DNA from: Roseovarius halotolerans
GTDB lineage: Bacteria; Pseudomonadota; Alphaproteobacteria; Rhodobacterales; Rhodobacteraceae
Direction of reading: 5' to 3'
NCBI RefSeq assembly: GCF_900172255.1
Contig: NZ_FWFU01000002.1
Coordinates: forward strand, 1 to 64,000
DNA length: 64,000 bases
The notes under the pieces are model-generated. The model was not told the origin of the DNA. It worked only from the letters and a program-made list of their open reading frames with translations, and ran no database searches. Below are positions 21,411 to 29,647 of this stretch, piece by piece. Position numbers and translations under genes: made by a program. Position 1 is the first letter of the stretch. Each line of letters opens with the position of its first letter.

Positions 21411-21434
21411 CGTACAAAACGGACGTTTTGTACG
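21411..21434. repeat. Ten-base-arm palindrome CGTACAAAAC-GGAC-GTTTTGTACG
   Basis: Perfect 10-bp arms flank a four-base centre. The same half-sequence GTTTTGTAC recurs at 21362-21370, and GTACAA at about 21399-21404. The site is eight bases beyond the 3' end of the TauE-like gene. There is no T run, so it looks more like a protein-binding site than a terminator. Confidence 0.5.
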
Positions 21435-21442
21435 TCCCTCGC

Positions 21443-22216
21443 TCAGATCGCCAGCACCCCGCGCCGGATCAGGTTCAGCCCCGCGATCAGAAGCACCAGA
21501 AGCGTCAGCTTGCGGAATGTCCGCTGGTCGATCCGGTCCTGGATGCGAAACCCGAGCCACAACCCCGCCAGCGCAGGCAGGACCAGCGCCATCGACAGCG
21601 GGGCCGTGGCCGAATTGAGCACGCCTGACACCAAATGTGCCCCCGCCAGCGCCACGGACCCCAACCCATAGATGACGCCCTGCACCCGCATCTGTTCCTG
21701 CATGTCGGTGCCCCGCGCGGTCAGCATCGCCACCGTTGGCGGCCCCCAAACGCCTGAAAATCCTGCGAAAAATCCGGCAACCGCGCCCATGATCGCCTCG
21801 CCCCTGCGGCCCGAAGCGCCGGGCAGAGCCAGTGGCCGCCCACTCAGCCCCCAAGCCGCGTAAACCGCGACGGGGACGCCAATCATCAATGACATCAATG
21901 ACTTGGGCAGGTACGGCACCAGCTGCGCCGAGCCCATCAGCAGCACGAATCCCACCAGCAGGAACCGCCAGAACCGCCGTGTCGACTCCCACGCCGCGCC
22001 AATCCCTTGCCGCAGCGCCTGCCAGACATTCGTCACCACCGTCGGGATGATCAGCCCGGCCAGTGCGACTTCGGGGGAAACCATTGACCCCAAAGCGGAA
22101 ATCATCACCATCGGCATGGCGAAACCGACCACGCCCTTGACGATCCCCGCGCCAAGACCAACTGTCAGCAGGACCCCCCAGCCGGCGAGCCCGAGTTCTG
22201 AAACCATGCCATCCAT
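21443..22216 (-). CDS. TauE/SafE family permease
   Basis: This 257-residue integral membrane protein has about seven to eight hydrophobic helices and the family's repeated Gly-rich half-site pattern (GAGIVKGVVGFAMPM near the start, AGFFAGFSGVWGPPTV in the middle). TauE/SafE proteins export or import sulfite, sulfoacetate or other small organic anions. No sulfonate genes are nearby, so the substrate is open. It is divergent from mcd. Confidence 0.88.
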   Translation of the reverse strand: MDGMVSELGLAGWGVLLTVGLGAGIVKGVVGFAMPMVMISALGSMVSPEVALAGLIIPTVVTNVWQALRQGIGAAWESTRRFWRFLLVGFVLLMGSAQLVPYLPKSLMSLMIGVPVAVYAAWGLSGRPLALPGASGRRGEAIMGAVAGFFAGFSGVWGPPTVAMLTARGTDMQEQMRVQGVIYGLGSVALAGAHLVSGVLNSATAPLSMALVLPALAGLWLGFRIQDRIDQRTFRKLTLLVLLIAGLNLIRRGVLAI

Positions 22217-22264
22217 ACCGTTTCATAGGCCGTCCGGGCGCGGGCTGCACCCGCAAAAAGGAAT

Positions 22265-22312
22265 GCGCAACTTTCGATCAAAATCGACGCAGCCGGGGCA
22301 TAATAGTTGCGC
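22265..22312. repeat. Inverted repeat between the TauE-like gene and mcd
   Basis: GCGCAACT (22265-22272) and AGTTGCGC (22305-22312) are exact reverse complements with 32 bases between them, so the centres are 40 bp apart (about four helical turns). They lie in the shared 146-bp promoter region, 51 bp before mcd. Confidence 0.4.
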
Positions 22313-22362
22313 TGCACCTGCAAAATGGCTAGGACAAGGCCCGACAGGATAAGGATTGATTC

Positions 22363-24051
22363 ATGGCTCGTGACGGACAGGATGCTGCAATGGAAAACCC
22401 GATCATTCTCAAGGACTTGCTTGGCCTGACCGAGGCCGCAATCGCGCCCGCCGAGGGCCTGCTCGACTCCGCTCGGACGCATCTGCGCGACCTCGTGGTC
22501 GTCGATGACCGCGTTTCCGGCAGCGCCGTCGAGGCCAACCAGTTCGCCGCACATGGTCTCGCCTGGCTCGCCACCTATGTCGAATCCCTGCGCCAGATGC
22601 AGGCATGGGCCAACCGCTTGACGGAAATGGGAAAATTCGGCGAGACCGAGCAACTGATTCACCAGATCGCCTTCGGGGAATACCTCTGGCAGATCCGCGG
22701 CGGCATCCAGATGAACCAGGGCGAGATCCTGCGCCTCAACGATCTTGGCCTTTCGCCCGCGGACATCGCCGCCCTCGACACGCCCGAAATCGCCACCCTG
22801 ACCCAGTCGGGCAACACCCAGGCCGCCCGTACCCGCCTTGTGGACCTGATGCAGGAACGCGCCGCCGAGATCACCGTCGGCCATACCGGCCTTGACGACG
22901 AACTCGAGATGATCCGCGAACAGTTCCGCCGCTTCTCGGCCGACAAGGTCGAACCCCACGCCCATGAATGGCACCTCAAGGACGAGCTGATCCCGATGGA
23001 AATCATCGACGATCTGGCCGAGATGGGCGTGTTCGGGCTGACAATCCCCGAAAACCTTGGGGGTTTCGGCCTGTCCAAGGCGTCGATGGTCGTGGTTTCC
23101 GAAGAGCTTTCACGCGGTTACATCGGCGTGGGCTCGCTTGGCACCCGCTCCGAAATCGCGGCCGAACTGATCCTTGCGGGCGGGACGGATGAGCAGAAAA
23201 GCAGCTGGCTCCCCCGCATTGCCAGCGGTGAGATCCTGCCCACGGCAGTCTTCACAGAACCCAATACCGGCTCGGATCTCGGCAGCCTGCGCGCCCGCGC
23301 GACCAGGGACGAGAATGGCGACTACAAGGTGACCGGCAACAAGACCTGGATCACCCATGCGGCGCGCACCCATGTCATGACCCTGCTCGCGCGCACCGAC
23401 CCTGACAGCACCGACCACCGCGGCCTGTCGATGTTCCTGGCCGAGAAAATCCCCGGCACCGACGCCGACCCCTTCCCCACCGAAGGCATGACCGGCGGCG
23501 AGATCGAGGTGCTGGGCTATCGCGGCATGAAGGAATACGAACTGGCCTTCGACAACTTCCACGTGAAGGGCGAGAACCTTCTGGGCGGCGAAGAGGGCAA
23601 GGGCTTCAAGCAGCTGATGGAAACCTTCGAATCCGCCCGTATCCAGACCGCGGCCCGCGCCATCGGCGTGGCGCAGTCGGCACTGGATGTGGCGATGCAA
23701 TACGCCATCGACCGCAAGCAGTTCGGCAAGTCCCTGATCGAATTTCCCCGGGTTTCCGGCAAGCTGGCGATGATGGCCGTCGAGATCATGATCGCCCGGC
23801 AGCTGACGTATTTCAGCGCGTGGGAAAAAGATAACGGCCACCGCTGCGACCTCGAGGCCGGCATGGCCAAGCTGCTGGGCGCGCGGGTCGCATGGTCGGC
23901 GGCCGATAACGGCTTGCAGATTCATGGTGGCAACGGTTTCGCGCTGGAATACTCGATCAGCCGCATCCTCTGCGATGCGCGTATCCTCAACATCTTCGAG
24001 GGCGCGGCCGAAATCCAGGCACAGGTCATCGCGCGCCGCCTGCTCGCCTGA
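22363..24051 (+). CDS. mcd: (2S)-methylsuccinyl-CoA dehydrogenase
   Basis: This 562-residue acyl-CoA dehydrogenase carries an N-terminal extension of about 170 residues before the usual ACAD fold. That extension marks the methylsuccinyl-CoA dehydrogenase of the ethylmalonyl-CoA pathway. The ACAD core is clear: FTEPNTGSDLGSLRARA with the flavin-binding segment, KTWITHAARTHVM, and the C-terminal LQIHGGNGFALEYSISR followed by FEGAAEIQAQVIARRL. It oxidises (2S)-methylsuccinyl-CoA to mesaconyl-C1-CoA and donates electrons to ETF. An AAGGA site precedes the ATG. The distinction from other long ACADs rests on length and residue pattern. Confidence 0.85.
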   Translation: MARDGQDAAMENPIILKDLLGLTEAAIAPAEGLLDSARTHLRDLVVVDDRVSGSAVEANQFAAHGLAWLATYVESLRQMQAWANRLTEMGKFGETEQLIHQIAFGEYLWQIRGGIQMNQGEILRLNDLGLSPADIAALDTPEIATLTQSGNTQAARTRLVDLMQERAAEITVGHTGLDDELEMIREQFRRFSADKVEPHAHEWHLKDELIPMEIIDDLAEMGVFGLTIPENLGGFGLSKASMVVVSEELSRGYIGVGSLGTRSEIAAELILAGGTDEQKSSWLPRIASGEILPTAVFTEPNTGSDLGSLRARATRDENGDYKVTGNKTWITHAARTHVMTLLARTDPDSTDHRGLSMFLAEKIPGTDADPFPTEGMTGGEIEVLGYRGMKEYELAFDNFHVKGENLLGGEEGKGFKQLMETFESARIQTAARAIGVAQSALDVAMQYAIDRKQFGKSLIEFPRVSGKLAMMAVEIMIARQLTYFSAWEKDNGHRCDLEAGMAKLLGARVAWSAADNGLQIHGGNGFALEYSISRILCDARILNIFEGAAEIQAQVIARRLLA

Positions 24052-24077
24052 CCAAGGGCCGCGGACACAGCACAACG

Positions 24078-24112
24078 AAAAGGGGCGCCCGGATATCCGG
24101 ACGCCCCTTCCC
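24078..24112 (+). terminator. Hairpin terminator after mcd
   Basis: AAGGGGCG (24080-24087) pairs with CGCCCCTT (24102-24109). The intervening bases contain a second palindrome CCGGATATCCGG (24089-24100), so the whole can fold as one long stem. It is followed by C-rich rather than T-rich sequence. Confidence 0.65.
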
Positions 24113-24151
24113 CACTTGGAATCACTCGTTACGGCAAACGCCAGACGGGCC

Positions 24152-24592
24152 TCAGAAACTCAGGACCGTCGTATTGTCCGCGATCAGTGCCGCGCCCATC
24201 TCGGCGGGGTTAGCGGCGGTGATCCCATCAAGCAGCGCGGTGCCGTCCACGCCCTTGTTGGGCAGGTAGATGGCGCAGACCTCGACCTTGGTGCCGGTCT
24301 TTTCCATGATCATCTTCATCAGGCCCTGCGGGCTCATGTCCTTGGGCTTCTGCGGTGCGGTGGCGCTTTCGGGCGCCTCCTTCAGCGCCAGGTCGCCCGC
24401 CGGGCCGCAAAGCAGGATCTGCGCCTTGGCGCCCTGCTGGATCGTCTGCATGGTCAGCACCATCGACATCAGCTGCGTCTGCGCATCCGGCGAGGTGACG
24501 ACCGTCACCAGCTTCTTGCCGTCATCCGCCTGCGCGGGGGCTGCCAGCGCCGTCGCTGCGGCCAGGGCACAAACTGTCAGTATCTTCTTCAT
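24152..24592 (-). CDS. Exported DsrE-like protein
   Basis: This 146-residue protein has a clear signal peptide (LTVCALAAATALAAPAQA, cleavage near residue 22). The remaining part resembles the DsrE fold: an N-terminal KLVTVVTSPDAQTQLMSMVL strand-helix, the ILLCGPAGDLAL block and VEVCAIYLPNKG. Two cysteines in these blocks could be functional. DsrE-type proteins handle sulfur as persulfides, but members with Cys at other places exist, so the role is inferred. It is the second gene after the TDT transporter (37 bp gap), under the FNR-box promoter region. Confidence 0.7.
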   Translation of the reverse strand: MKKILTVCALAAATALAAPAQADDGKKLVTVVTSPDAQTQLMSMVLTMQTIQQGAKAQILLCGPAGDLALKEAPESATAPQKPKDMSPQGLMKMIMEKTGTKVEVCAIYLPNKGVDGTALLDGITAANPAEMGAALIADNTTVLSF

Positions 24593-24629
24593 GGTAAACC
24601 TCTATTTTTGGATGGACGTTGGGTGAGAG

Positions 24630-25592
24630 TCATTCGGGTCGGAACACCTCGCCCGCCACGATGGCGCGCGACGTGCGGATCAGAAGCGCAGCGATGATCG
24701 CCACCAGCGCCGACAAGAGCGCGACGCCGATGAACTGATGCGGCTGCGAGCGCATCGCCCCGGCATAGGTGAAACTGGCAATGGTCAGCGCCGCCACCGG
24801 AAAGCTGAGCGCCCAGAAGGACATGGCGAAGGGCAGGCGCAGGATGCGCGGCAACTGCACCGCAACGATCAGCGCGAACAGATATGCCCCGTTCAACAGA
24901 ACCCGTGCAAAGCTGCCGATCTCGCCGGTGAGTTCGACCCAGGCAAGGAACCCCACGGCAGGCGGCGCGATCAGGATCACCAGCGTCGGCTGAAGCCGCT
25001 CGGGAAGCGGGTCATGAAAGATCAGCCGGTTCATCACCAGCGTCAACAGCACACTCCAGAAGATCAGCCCGACCGACAGGAAGAACCAGCTCGTCTCGAT
25101 ATAACCCAGCTTCACCCCCGCAATCGGGACAATCACATTGCCCACCGCCGGGATGAACCACGCCGGCGACAGATGCCCGTGCAGGAATGCCCGGCTCCCG
25201 ATCCAGCCCGATACCACGGCAATCGTCAGCACCCCCTGCCCGGCTGCGCCGACAACCCACATGACATGCGCAACTCCTGGCGACCACGACAGCGTCGCCG
25301 TGGACAACAGCAACAAGCCGATGGAAATCGCCGGGAAAAAGGCAAGCCGCACGGGGTGGTTCCACTCGGCCTTGACCGCCTGCGGATGGCGTATCGCCTT
25401 GATCGCATAGCCAACTGCAATCACCACGAACAGAATCAGCGTCAGGATATATGCCCCGCTCGACAGCGTCGCGGTCAAGCCGAGCGCGCGTTCACCCGCA
25501 CGGAGCGCCAGCGTCAGCCCTGACACACCCATGATGATCGTGAATAACGTAATCGGGTAATGTTCGAGCCAACTGTGTCTCTCTTCGCTCAT
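24630..25592 (-). CDS. TDT family transporter (TehA/SLAC1-like)
   Basis: This 320-residue membrane protein has ten hydrophobic helices, the TehA/SLAC1 pattern. The start NYPITLF-type segment (EHYPITLFTIIMGVSGLTLA) and the conserved FFPAISIGLLLLS-like helix match TDT permeases. Relatives carry small anions, C4-dicarboxylates, tellurite or sulfite. GGAGA five bases before the ATG at 25592 fixes the start. A perfect FNR box lies 54 bp upstream, and a DsrE-like gene follows in the same operon, so oxygen-regulated sulfur or anion export is a reasonable guess. Confidence 0.85.
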   Translation of the reverse strand: MSEERHSWLEHYPITLFTIIMGVSGLTLALRAGERALGLTATLSSGAYILTLILFVVIAVGYAIKAIRHPQAVKAEWNHPVRLAFFPAISIGLLLLSTATLSWSPGVAHVMWVVGAAGQGVLTIAVVSGWIGSRAFLHGHLSPAWFIPAVGNVIVPIAGVKLGYIETSWFFLSVGLIFWSVLLTLVMNRLIFHDPLPERLQPTLVILIAPPAVGFLAWVELTGEIGSFARVLLNGAYLFALIVAVQLPRILRLPFAMSFWALSFPVAALTIASFTYAGAMRSQPHQFIGVALLSALVAIIAALLIRTSRAIVAGEVFRPE

Positions 25593-25645
25593 ACGCGTCT
25601 CCTGAATATACATTCGATACTCAGCATATGAGCGAAGCGATCTCG

Positions 25646-25659
25646 TTGATCCAGATCAA
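25646..25659 (-). promoter_or_regulatory. FNR/Crp-type box, perfect TTGAT-N4-ATCAA
   Basis: TTGATccagATCAA matches the FNR consensus in all ten defined positions. It lies 54-67 bp upstream of the TDT transporter start and 116 bp before the fumarylacetoacetase-family gene's stop, so only the transporter operon can be its target. In Rhodobacteraceae such sites bind FnrL (oxygen) or Dnr/NnrR-type regulators. Confidence 0.7.
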
Positions 25660-25775
25660 TCCAATCGAGAAACCGGCACTATTTCCGCGCCCGCCGCGAA
25701 TCCTGCGAAAAAAATCACCGACCGCGTGCAGAATCTTGGGGACATCGTCAGATCCGGACTCTGCAAGACCGACAG

Positions 25776-26480
25776 CTACAGCGCGGCCGCGATCTCGACC
25801 TCCACGGGCTCCAGCCCGTCGATCTCGCCGCGCAGAACGCTGCCGGGATGCACCGGGCCGACACCTGCCGGCGTCCCGGTATAGATCAGGTCACCCGGCA
25901 AAAGGTTATAGAAACCAGACAGATGCGCGATCACTTCGGGCACCGACCAGACCATATCGCTCAGTCGCGCCTCCTGCGCGACCGCGCCGTCATGTGTCAG
26001 CGCGATCCGCTGCTCACCGGGCGTTCCGAACGCGTCGGCAGGGCTGATCGTGCCCATCAGGGCGGAGTTCTCGAAATCCTTACCCAGATCCCAGGGGCGG
26101 CGCTTGTCCTTGGCAGCACCCTGCAAATCGCGCCGTGTCAGGTCGATCCCGCAGGCATAGCCGATCACCGCCTCCATCGCCCGGTCCGTGCCGACGCGCA
26201 GCGCAGGCGCGCCGATGGCCACGACCAGTTCCATCTCGTAGTGACAGTCCTGCGTGCCAAGCGGATAGGGGATAGACGCCCCCGACAGGCACAGCGCATG
26301 GGCGGATTTGGTGAAATAGAACGGCGCCTCGCGGTCCACCTCATTGCCCATCTCGGCGGCATGGGCGGCATAGTTGCGCCCCACGCAGAAGATACGGCGC
26401 ACCGGAAATTGGTGGCTCGTCCCCTTCACGGGAACCAGAGGCATGGCGGGCGGGTCGAAAAGCAGTGTGTCGTTGGTCAT
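25776..26480 (-). CDS. Fumarylacetoacetate hydrolase family protein
   Basis: This 234-residue FAH-fold enzyme has metal-binding carboxylates in HYEMELVVAIG (Glu82, Glu84) and Asp113 in GIDLTRRDLQ, and the conserved IYTGTPAGVGPV near the C-terminus. The length fits fumarylpyruvate hydrolase or FAHD1-like oxaloacetate decarboxylase/acylpyruvase rather than the long fumarylacetoacetase. It lies 42 bp after phnM on the same strand and may be co-transcribed, though a role in phosphonate use is not expected from the family. Confidence 0.88.
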   Translation of the reverse strand: MTNDTLLFDPPAMPLVPVKGTSHQFPVRRIFCVGRNYAAHAAEMGNEVDREAPFYFTKSAHALCLSGASIPYPLGTQDCHYEMELVVAIGAPALRVGTDRAMEAVIGYACGIDLTRRDLQGAAKDKRRPWDLGKDFENSALMGTISPADAFGTPGEQRIALTHDGAVAQEARLSDMVWSVPEVIAHLSGFYNLLPGDLIYTGTPAGVGPVHPGSVLRGEIDGLEPVEVEIAAAL

Positions 26481-26522
26481 GACGACGTTATGCGCCCTGC
26501 CCCTCTGACTGTCAAAACCCTA

Positions 26523-27665
26523 TCACGCCACCCGCTCCCCGCGCGACCAGACCGAGCGCAGCGCCGGCACCCCGCCCCGCATGGCAAAGCGGATCAGATC
26601 GGCGCGCATCCCTTCGGCGATCTCGCCGCGATCCTCCAGCCCGACGCCCCGCGCCGGGTTGCGCGTGACCGTGGCCATTCCGCGCGCCATGTCGCCCCAG
26701 GTCTCGCCCAGTTGCACCGCCGCCAGCAGCAGCGCCGAGGGCACGTAGTCCGATGACAATATGTCCAGATGCCCCGCCGCCGCCAGGTCATGCGCCGCCA
26801 CATTACCGGAATGCGAGCCGCCCCGGATCAGGTTGGGGGCGCCCATGATGACCGCAATCGCGTGGTCGTGGCAGGCGCGCGCGGCCTCCAGCGTGGTGGG
26901 GAATTCGGCGATCCGGATACCGTAACCCGCCGATACCGCGACCTGCTCGGGCGTCGTGTCGTCATGGCTCGCGAGAACGGCACCAAAGCGCTTCGCCTCG
27001 GCTACAGCCGCCGCCTCGTGCCTGTCCCCGTTGCGCGCGCGCAGCTCCTTGAGCTGAGCGACATGCTCCTGGAACTCGGCGTCGTTCAGTGACAGCTTCC
27101 CCTTCACATAGGCTTCCAGCTTGCTGAGATCACGAAACTGCCGCTGGCCGGGCGTGTGGTCCATCAGGCTCACGATGCCCACGCGGTCTTCCTCTCCGAA
27201 GGCGGCCAGCTCCTCTTCCAGCGTCTCCGAGCACACCTCGGCGCGCAGATGCAGGAAATGGCTGATCTTCAACGCGTCCCCGGCCCGCAATGCCAGCAAT
27301 TCGCTGGCCAGCCCGCGGGCATATTTCACGTAGCGCCCCTTGCCGTTCGGGTTCGACCCGACCCGCATCGCATCGAACACCGTGGTAATCCCGGTGCTGG
27401 CCAGCTCGGCATCATGCGCGAGGATCGCGGCATTGTGGGGCCAGTCCACCTTGGGGCGCGGCTGGATATGCCGCTCGAGATTATCCGTGTGCAGTTCGAT
27501 CAACCCCGGCGCGACGACATCGCCGCCGCAATCGACAGCGCCTTTCGGCACCACCTTGCCGGTATCGATCCCTGCGATGGTTCCATCCCGCAGGACAATC
27601 GCCCCGGTGACCGTTTCATCAGGCAGGACAAGGGTGGCATTGGCGAGGATGGTCTCTTGTGTCAT
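26523..27665 (-). CDS. phnM: alpha-D-ribose 1-methylphosphonate 5-triphosphate diphosphatase
   Basis: This 380-residue amidohydrolase of the C-P lyase pathway removes pyrophosphate from ribose 1-methylphosphonate 5-triphosphate before PhnJ acts. The metal-binding motif HTDNLERH is near residues 59-66, and the PhnM-specific blocks SLMDHTPGQRQF, SHDDTTPE and MGAPNLIRGGSHSGN are all present. It reads away from the DUF1045 gene, with 50 bp between starts. It is set apart from the phnGHIJKLN operon by that gene. Confidence 0.95.
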   Translation of the reverse strand: MTQETILANATLVLPDETVTGAIVLRDGTIAGIDTGKVVPKGAVDCGGDVVAPGLIELHTDNLERHIQPRPKVDWPHNAAILAHDAELASTGITTVFDAMRVGSNPNGKGRYVKYARGLASELLALRAGDALKISHFLHLRAEVCSETLEEELAAFGEEDRVGIVSLMDHTPGQRQFRDLSKLEAYVKGKLSLNDAEFQEHVAQLKELRARNGDRHEAAAVAEAKRFGAVLASHDDTTPEQVAVSAGYGIRIAEFPTTLEAARACHDHAIAVIMGAPNLIRGGSHSGNVAAHDLAAAGHLDILSSDYVPSALLLAAVQLGETWGDMARGMATVTRNPARGVGLEDRGEIAEGMRADLIRFAMRGGVPALRSVWSRGERVA

Positions 27666-27715
27666 GAGGATGTCACGCTTCGCTGGCAGGGGTTGGCGCC
27701 GAAATGGAGGCAGGC

Positions 27716-28402
27716 ATGGAATTCAGGCGATACGCGGTCTACTACACGCCCGCGCCGGGGCCGCTGGCGGATTTCGGCGCGGCATGGCTTGGCTGGGACA
27801 TGACCACCGGCGCGGTGCGCCCGCATCCGCAGATTGCGGGGCTGCCCCTCCCGGTGGACGAGATCACCGCCACACCCCGCAAATACGGACTGCACGGCAC
27901 GATGAAACCGCCATTCCGGCTGGCGGAGGCGGCGACCCCCGGCGCGCTTGACGTCGCGCTCGCATCCTTTTGCGCCGCGCACGCGCCGGTTCACCTGGCG
28001 GGGCTCGAACTCGCGCGGCTCGGCAGCTTCCTGGCGCTCTGCCCAAAGGGCGATACCACCCCGCTGAAGGCGCTTGCCGCCGATACCGTGCGCAGCTTCG
28101 ACAGCTTCCGCGCGCCGCCCGACACGGACGAGATCGCCCGCCGCCGCGCCACCGGCCTCAGTCCTGCGCAGGATGCGCTGCTGCTCGAATGGGGTTATCC
28201 CTATGTGATGGAGGAATTCCGCTTTCACATCACCCTGAGTGGCAAGCTGCCCAGGGCACAGGCGCGCCAGACCGTCGAGGCGCTCGCGCCCGTGGTCGCA
28301 CCGCTCCTGCCCGCGCCCTTCGTGATCGACGGGCTCAGCCTTGCGGGCGAGGATGCGCAGGGGATGTTTCATCTTGTCTCCCGTCACTCCTTCTCGGGGT
28401 AA
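27716..28402 (+). CDS. DUF1045 phosphonate-locus protein, 2H phosphoesterase-like
   Basis: This protein of about 228 residues belongs to the putative phosphonate metabolism family DUF1045. Two His-x-Thr motifs, HGTMKPPF and HITLSGKL, about 125 residues apart mark the 2H phosphoesterase fold. Its place among C-P lyase genes suggests hydrolysis of the cyclic ribose phosphate left by PhnJ, a job done by PhnP in E. coli, which is missing here; this is inference. GGAGG precedes the ATG at 27716. The 3' end overlaps converging phnN by 19 bases. Confidence 0.88.
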   Translation: MEFRRYAVYYTPAPGPLADFGAAWLGWDMTTGAVRPHPQIAGLPLPVDEITATPRKYGLHGTMKPPFRLAEAATPGALDVALASFCAAHAPVHLAGLELARLGSFLALCPKGDTTPLKALAADTVRSFDSFRAPPDTDEIARRRATGLSPAQDALLLEWGYPYVMEEFRFHITLSGKLPRAQARQTVEALAPVVAPLLPAPFVIDGLSLAGEDAQGMFHLVSRHSFSG

Positions 28403-28929
28403 AGCCGGGCATCAATCGCGGCAAGTGTCGCCTCCAGTGGTCCGGCATTGGATATCTCGATCACCCGTTCCAGCCCCTCGGGCAGCGCCAGCGACGCACG
28501 GCTGAGCCGCGCCTCGATATCGGCGCGGCCTTCGCGCCCCCTCGCGGCCAGCCGCCCGGCCAGAACCTCGCGCGGCGCGGTCAGGTGCAGCGTGGTGAAG
28601 CCGGGAAACCGTGCCTGCGCCTCGCCCAGCACCGAACGCGACAGGTTCACGAGCAGATCCTCGCCCCCGTCCAGCCGCGCTTCGGTCTCGCGCGGAACGC
28701 CATACCGCAGCCCGTGCGCGCCCCAGTGGAGCGTGAAATCGCCGGCCTGCACGCGCCGCTCGAACTCCTCGGCGCTCACATCTTCAAACGCCTCGCCAAC
28801 GGCATAACCGGGGCGCGTGATCACCCGCCGCACCAACCCGAGGCCGGGTCGGCGCGCCGCAAGCCCCTCCATCACGGTGTCCTTGCCCACACCCGAAGGC
28901 CCGACAACCCCGATCAATCGCCCGCTCAT
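28384..28929 (-). CDS. phnN: Ribose 1,5-bisphosphate phosphokinase
   Basis: This 181-residue guanylate-kinase-like enzyme phosphorylates ribose 1,5-bisphosphate to PRPP, feeding the sugar from C-P lyase into nucleotide synthesis. The P-loop GPSGVGKD is at 10-17. The ATG at 28929 overlaps the phnL stop as TGATG; a GTG one codon upstream is also possible. It ends the leftward phnG-to-phnN operon. Confidence 0.94.
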   Translation of the reverse strand: MSGRLIGVVGPSGVGKDTVMEGLAARRPGLGLVRRVITRPGYAVGEAFEDVSAEEFERRVQAGDFTLHWGAHGLRYGVPRETEARLDGGEDLLVNLSRSVLGEAQARFPGFTTLHLTAPREVLAGRLAARGREGRADIEARLSRASLALPEGLERVIEISNAGPLEATLAAIDARLYPEKE

Positions 28930-29609
28930 CACGTCAGCCCCGGCGTAAAGCCCGAAACGTCGATCTCACGATCGCAGACCCGCGCCCGCGCGCTCTCGTC
29001 ATGAAAGATGCCGACGATCGCGGCGCCCCCCACCTTGGCCTCCTCGACGAGGCACAGCACCGTCTCACGGTTCATCGCATCAAGGCTGGCGGTCGGCTCG
29101 TCCAGCAACAGGGCCGGATAGTCATGGGCGAAGCCACGCGCGATATTGACCCGCTGCTGCTCGCCCCCAGAAAATGTGGTCGGGCTGAGCTGCCATAGCC
29201 GCTCGGGAATATTGAGCCGCGTCAAAAGGGTGCCCGCGCGCTCCAGCGCCTCGGCGCGCCCATGCCCAAGGGCAAGCAGCGGCTCGGCCACCACGTCCAG
29301 CGTCGGCACCCGCGGCACCACGCGCAGGAACTGGCTGACATAGCCAAGCGTGTGGCGGCGCAGGTCCAGGATCTCGCGCGGCGTCGCCGCCGCCACATCC
29401 ACATCCCCCACGACGATCCGCCCCGAGGCCGCAAGGTAATTGCCATAGATCATCCGCATCAGGGTGGACTTGCCCGCCCCCGACTTGCCGGTCAGCGCCA
29501 CGCATTCGCCCCGCGCCACCCTCAGCCCGGCCCGCTCCATCACCGGGATCACCGCGCCGCCCTGGTTGTGCAGGGTGAATGTCTTGCTCACATCGTCCAG
29601 CTCTATCAT
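28929..29609 (-). CDS. phnL: C-P lyase ABC protein PhnL
   Basis: This protein of about 226 residues is an ATP-binding cassette with Walker [10 protein letters not shown], signature [14 protein letters not shown] and Walker [13 protein letters not shown]. PhnL is required with PhnGHIJK in the C-P lyase system but is not a membrane transporter ATPase. I favour the ATG at 29609 ([18 protein letters not shown]) behind AAGGA; an ATG at 29624 is in frame. Unlike its neighbours it is separated from the gene before it (phnK) by a 79-bp gap that holds two tandem hairpins. Confidence 0.94.
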   Translation of the reverse strand: MIELDDVSKTFTLHNQGGAVIPVMERAGLRVARGECVALTGKSGAGKSTLMRMIYGNYLAASGRIVVGDVDVAAATPREILDLRRHTLGYVSQFLRVVPRVPTLDVVAEPLLALGHGRAEALERAGTLLTRLNIPERLWQLSPTTFSGGEQQRVNIARGFAHDYPALLLDEPTASLDAMNRETVLCLVEEAKVGGAAIVGIFHDESARARVCDREIDVSGFTPGLT

Positions 29610-29647
29610 CCCGTGTTCCTTCATCTTGCCCCCAATACTCCGGGGGA

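Noticed and set aside
25612-25627. ATTC-N8-GCAT resembling the sulfide-sensor SqrR/BigR operator
   Set aside because: One half-site is imperfect (GCAT for GAAT) and the nearby perfect FNR box explains regulation better; not strong enough to list.
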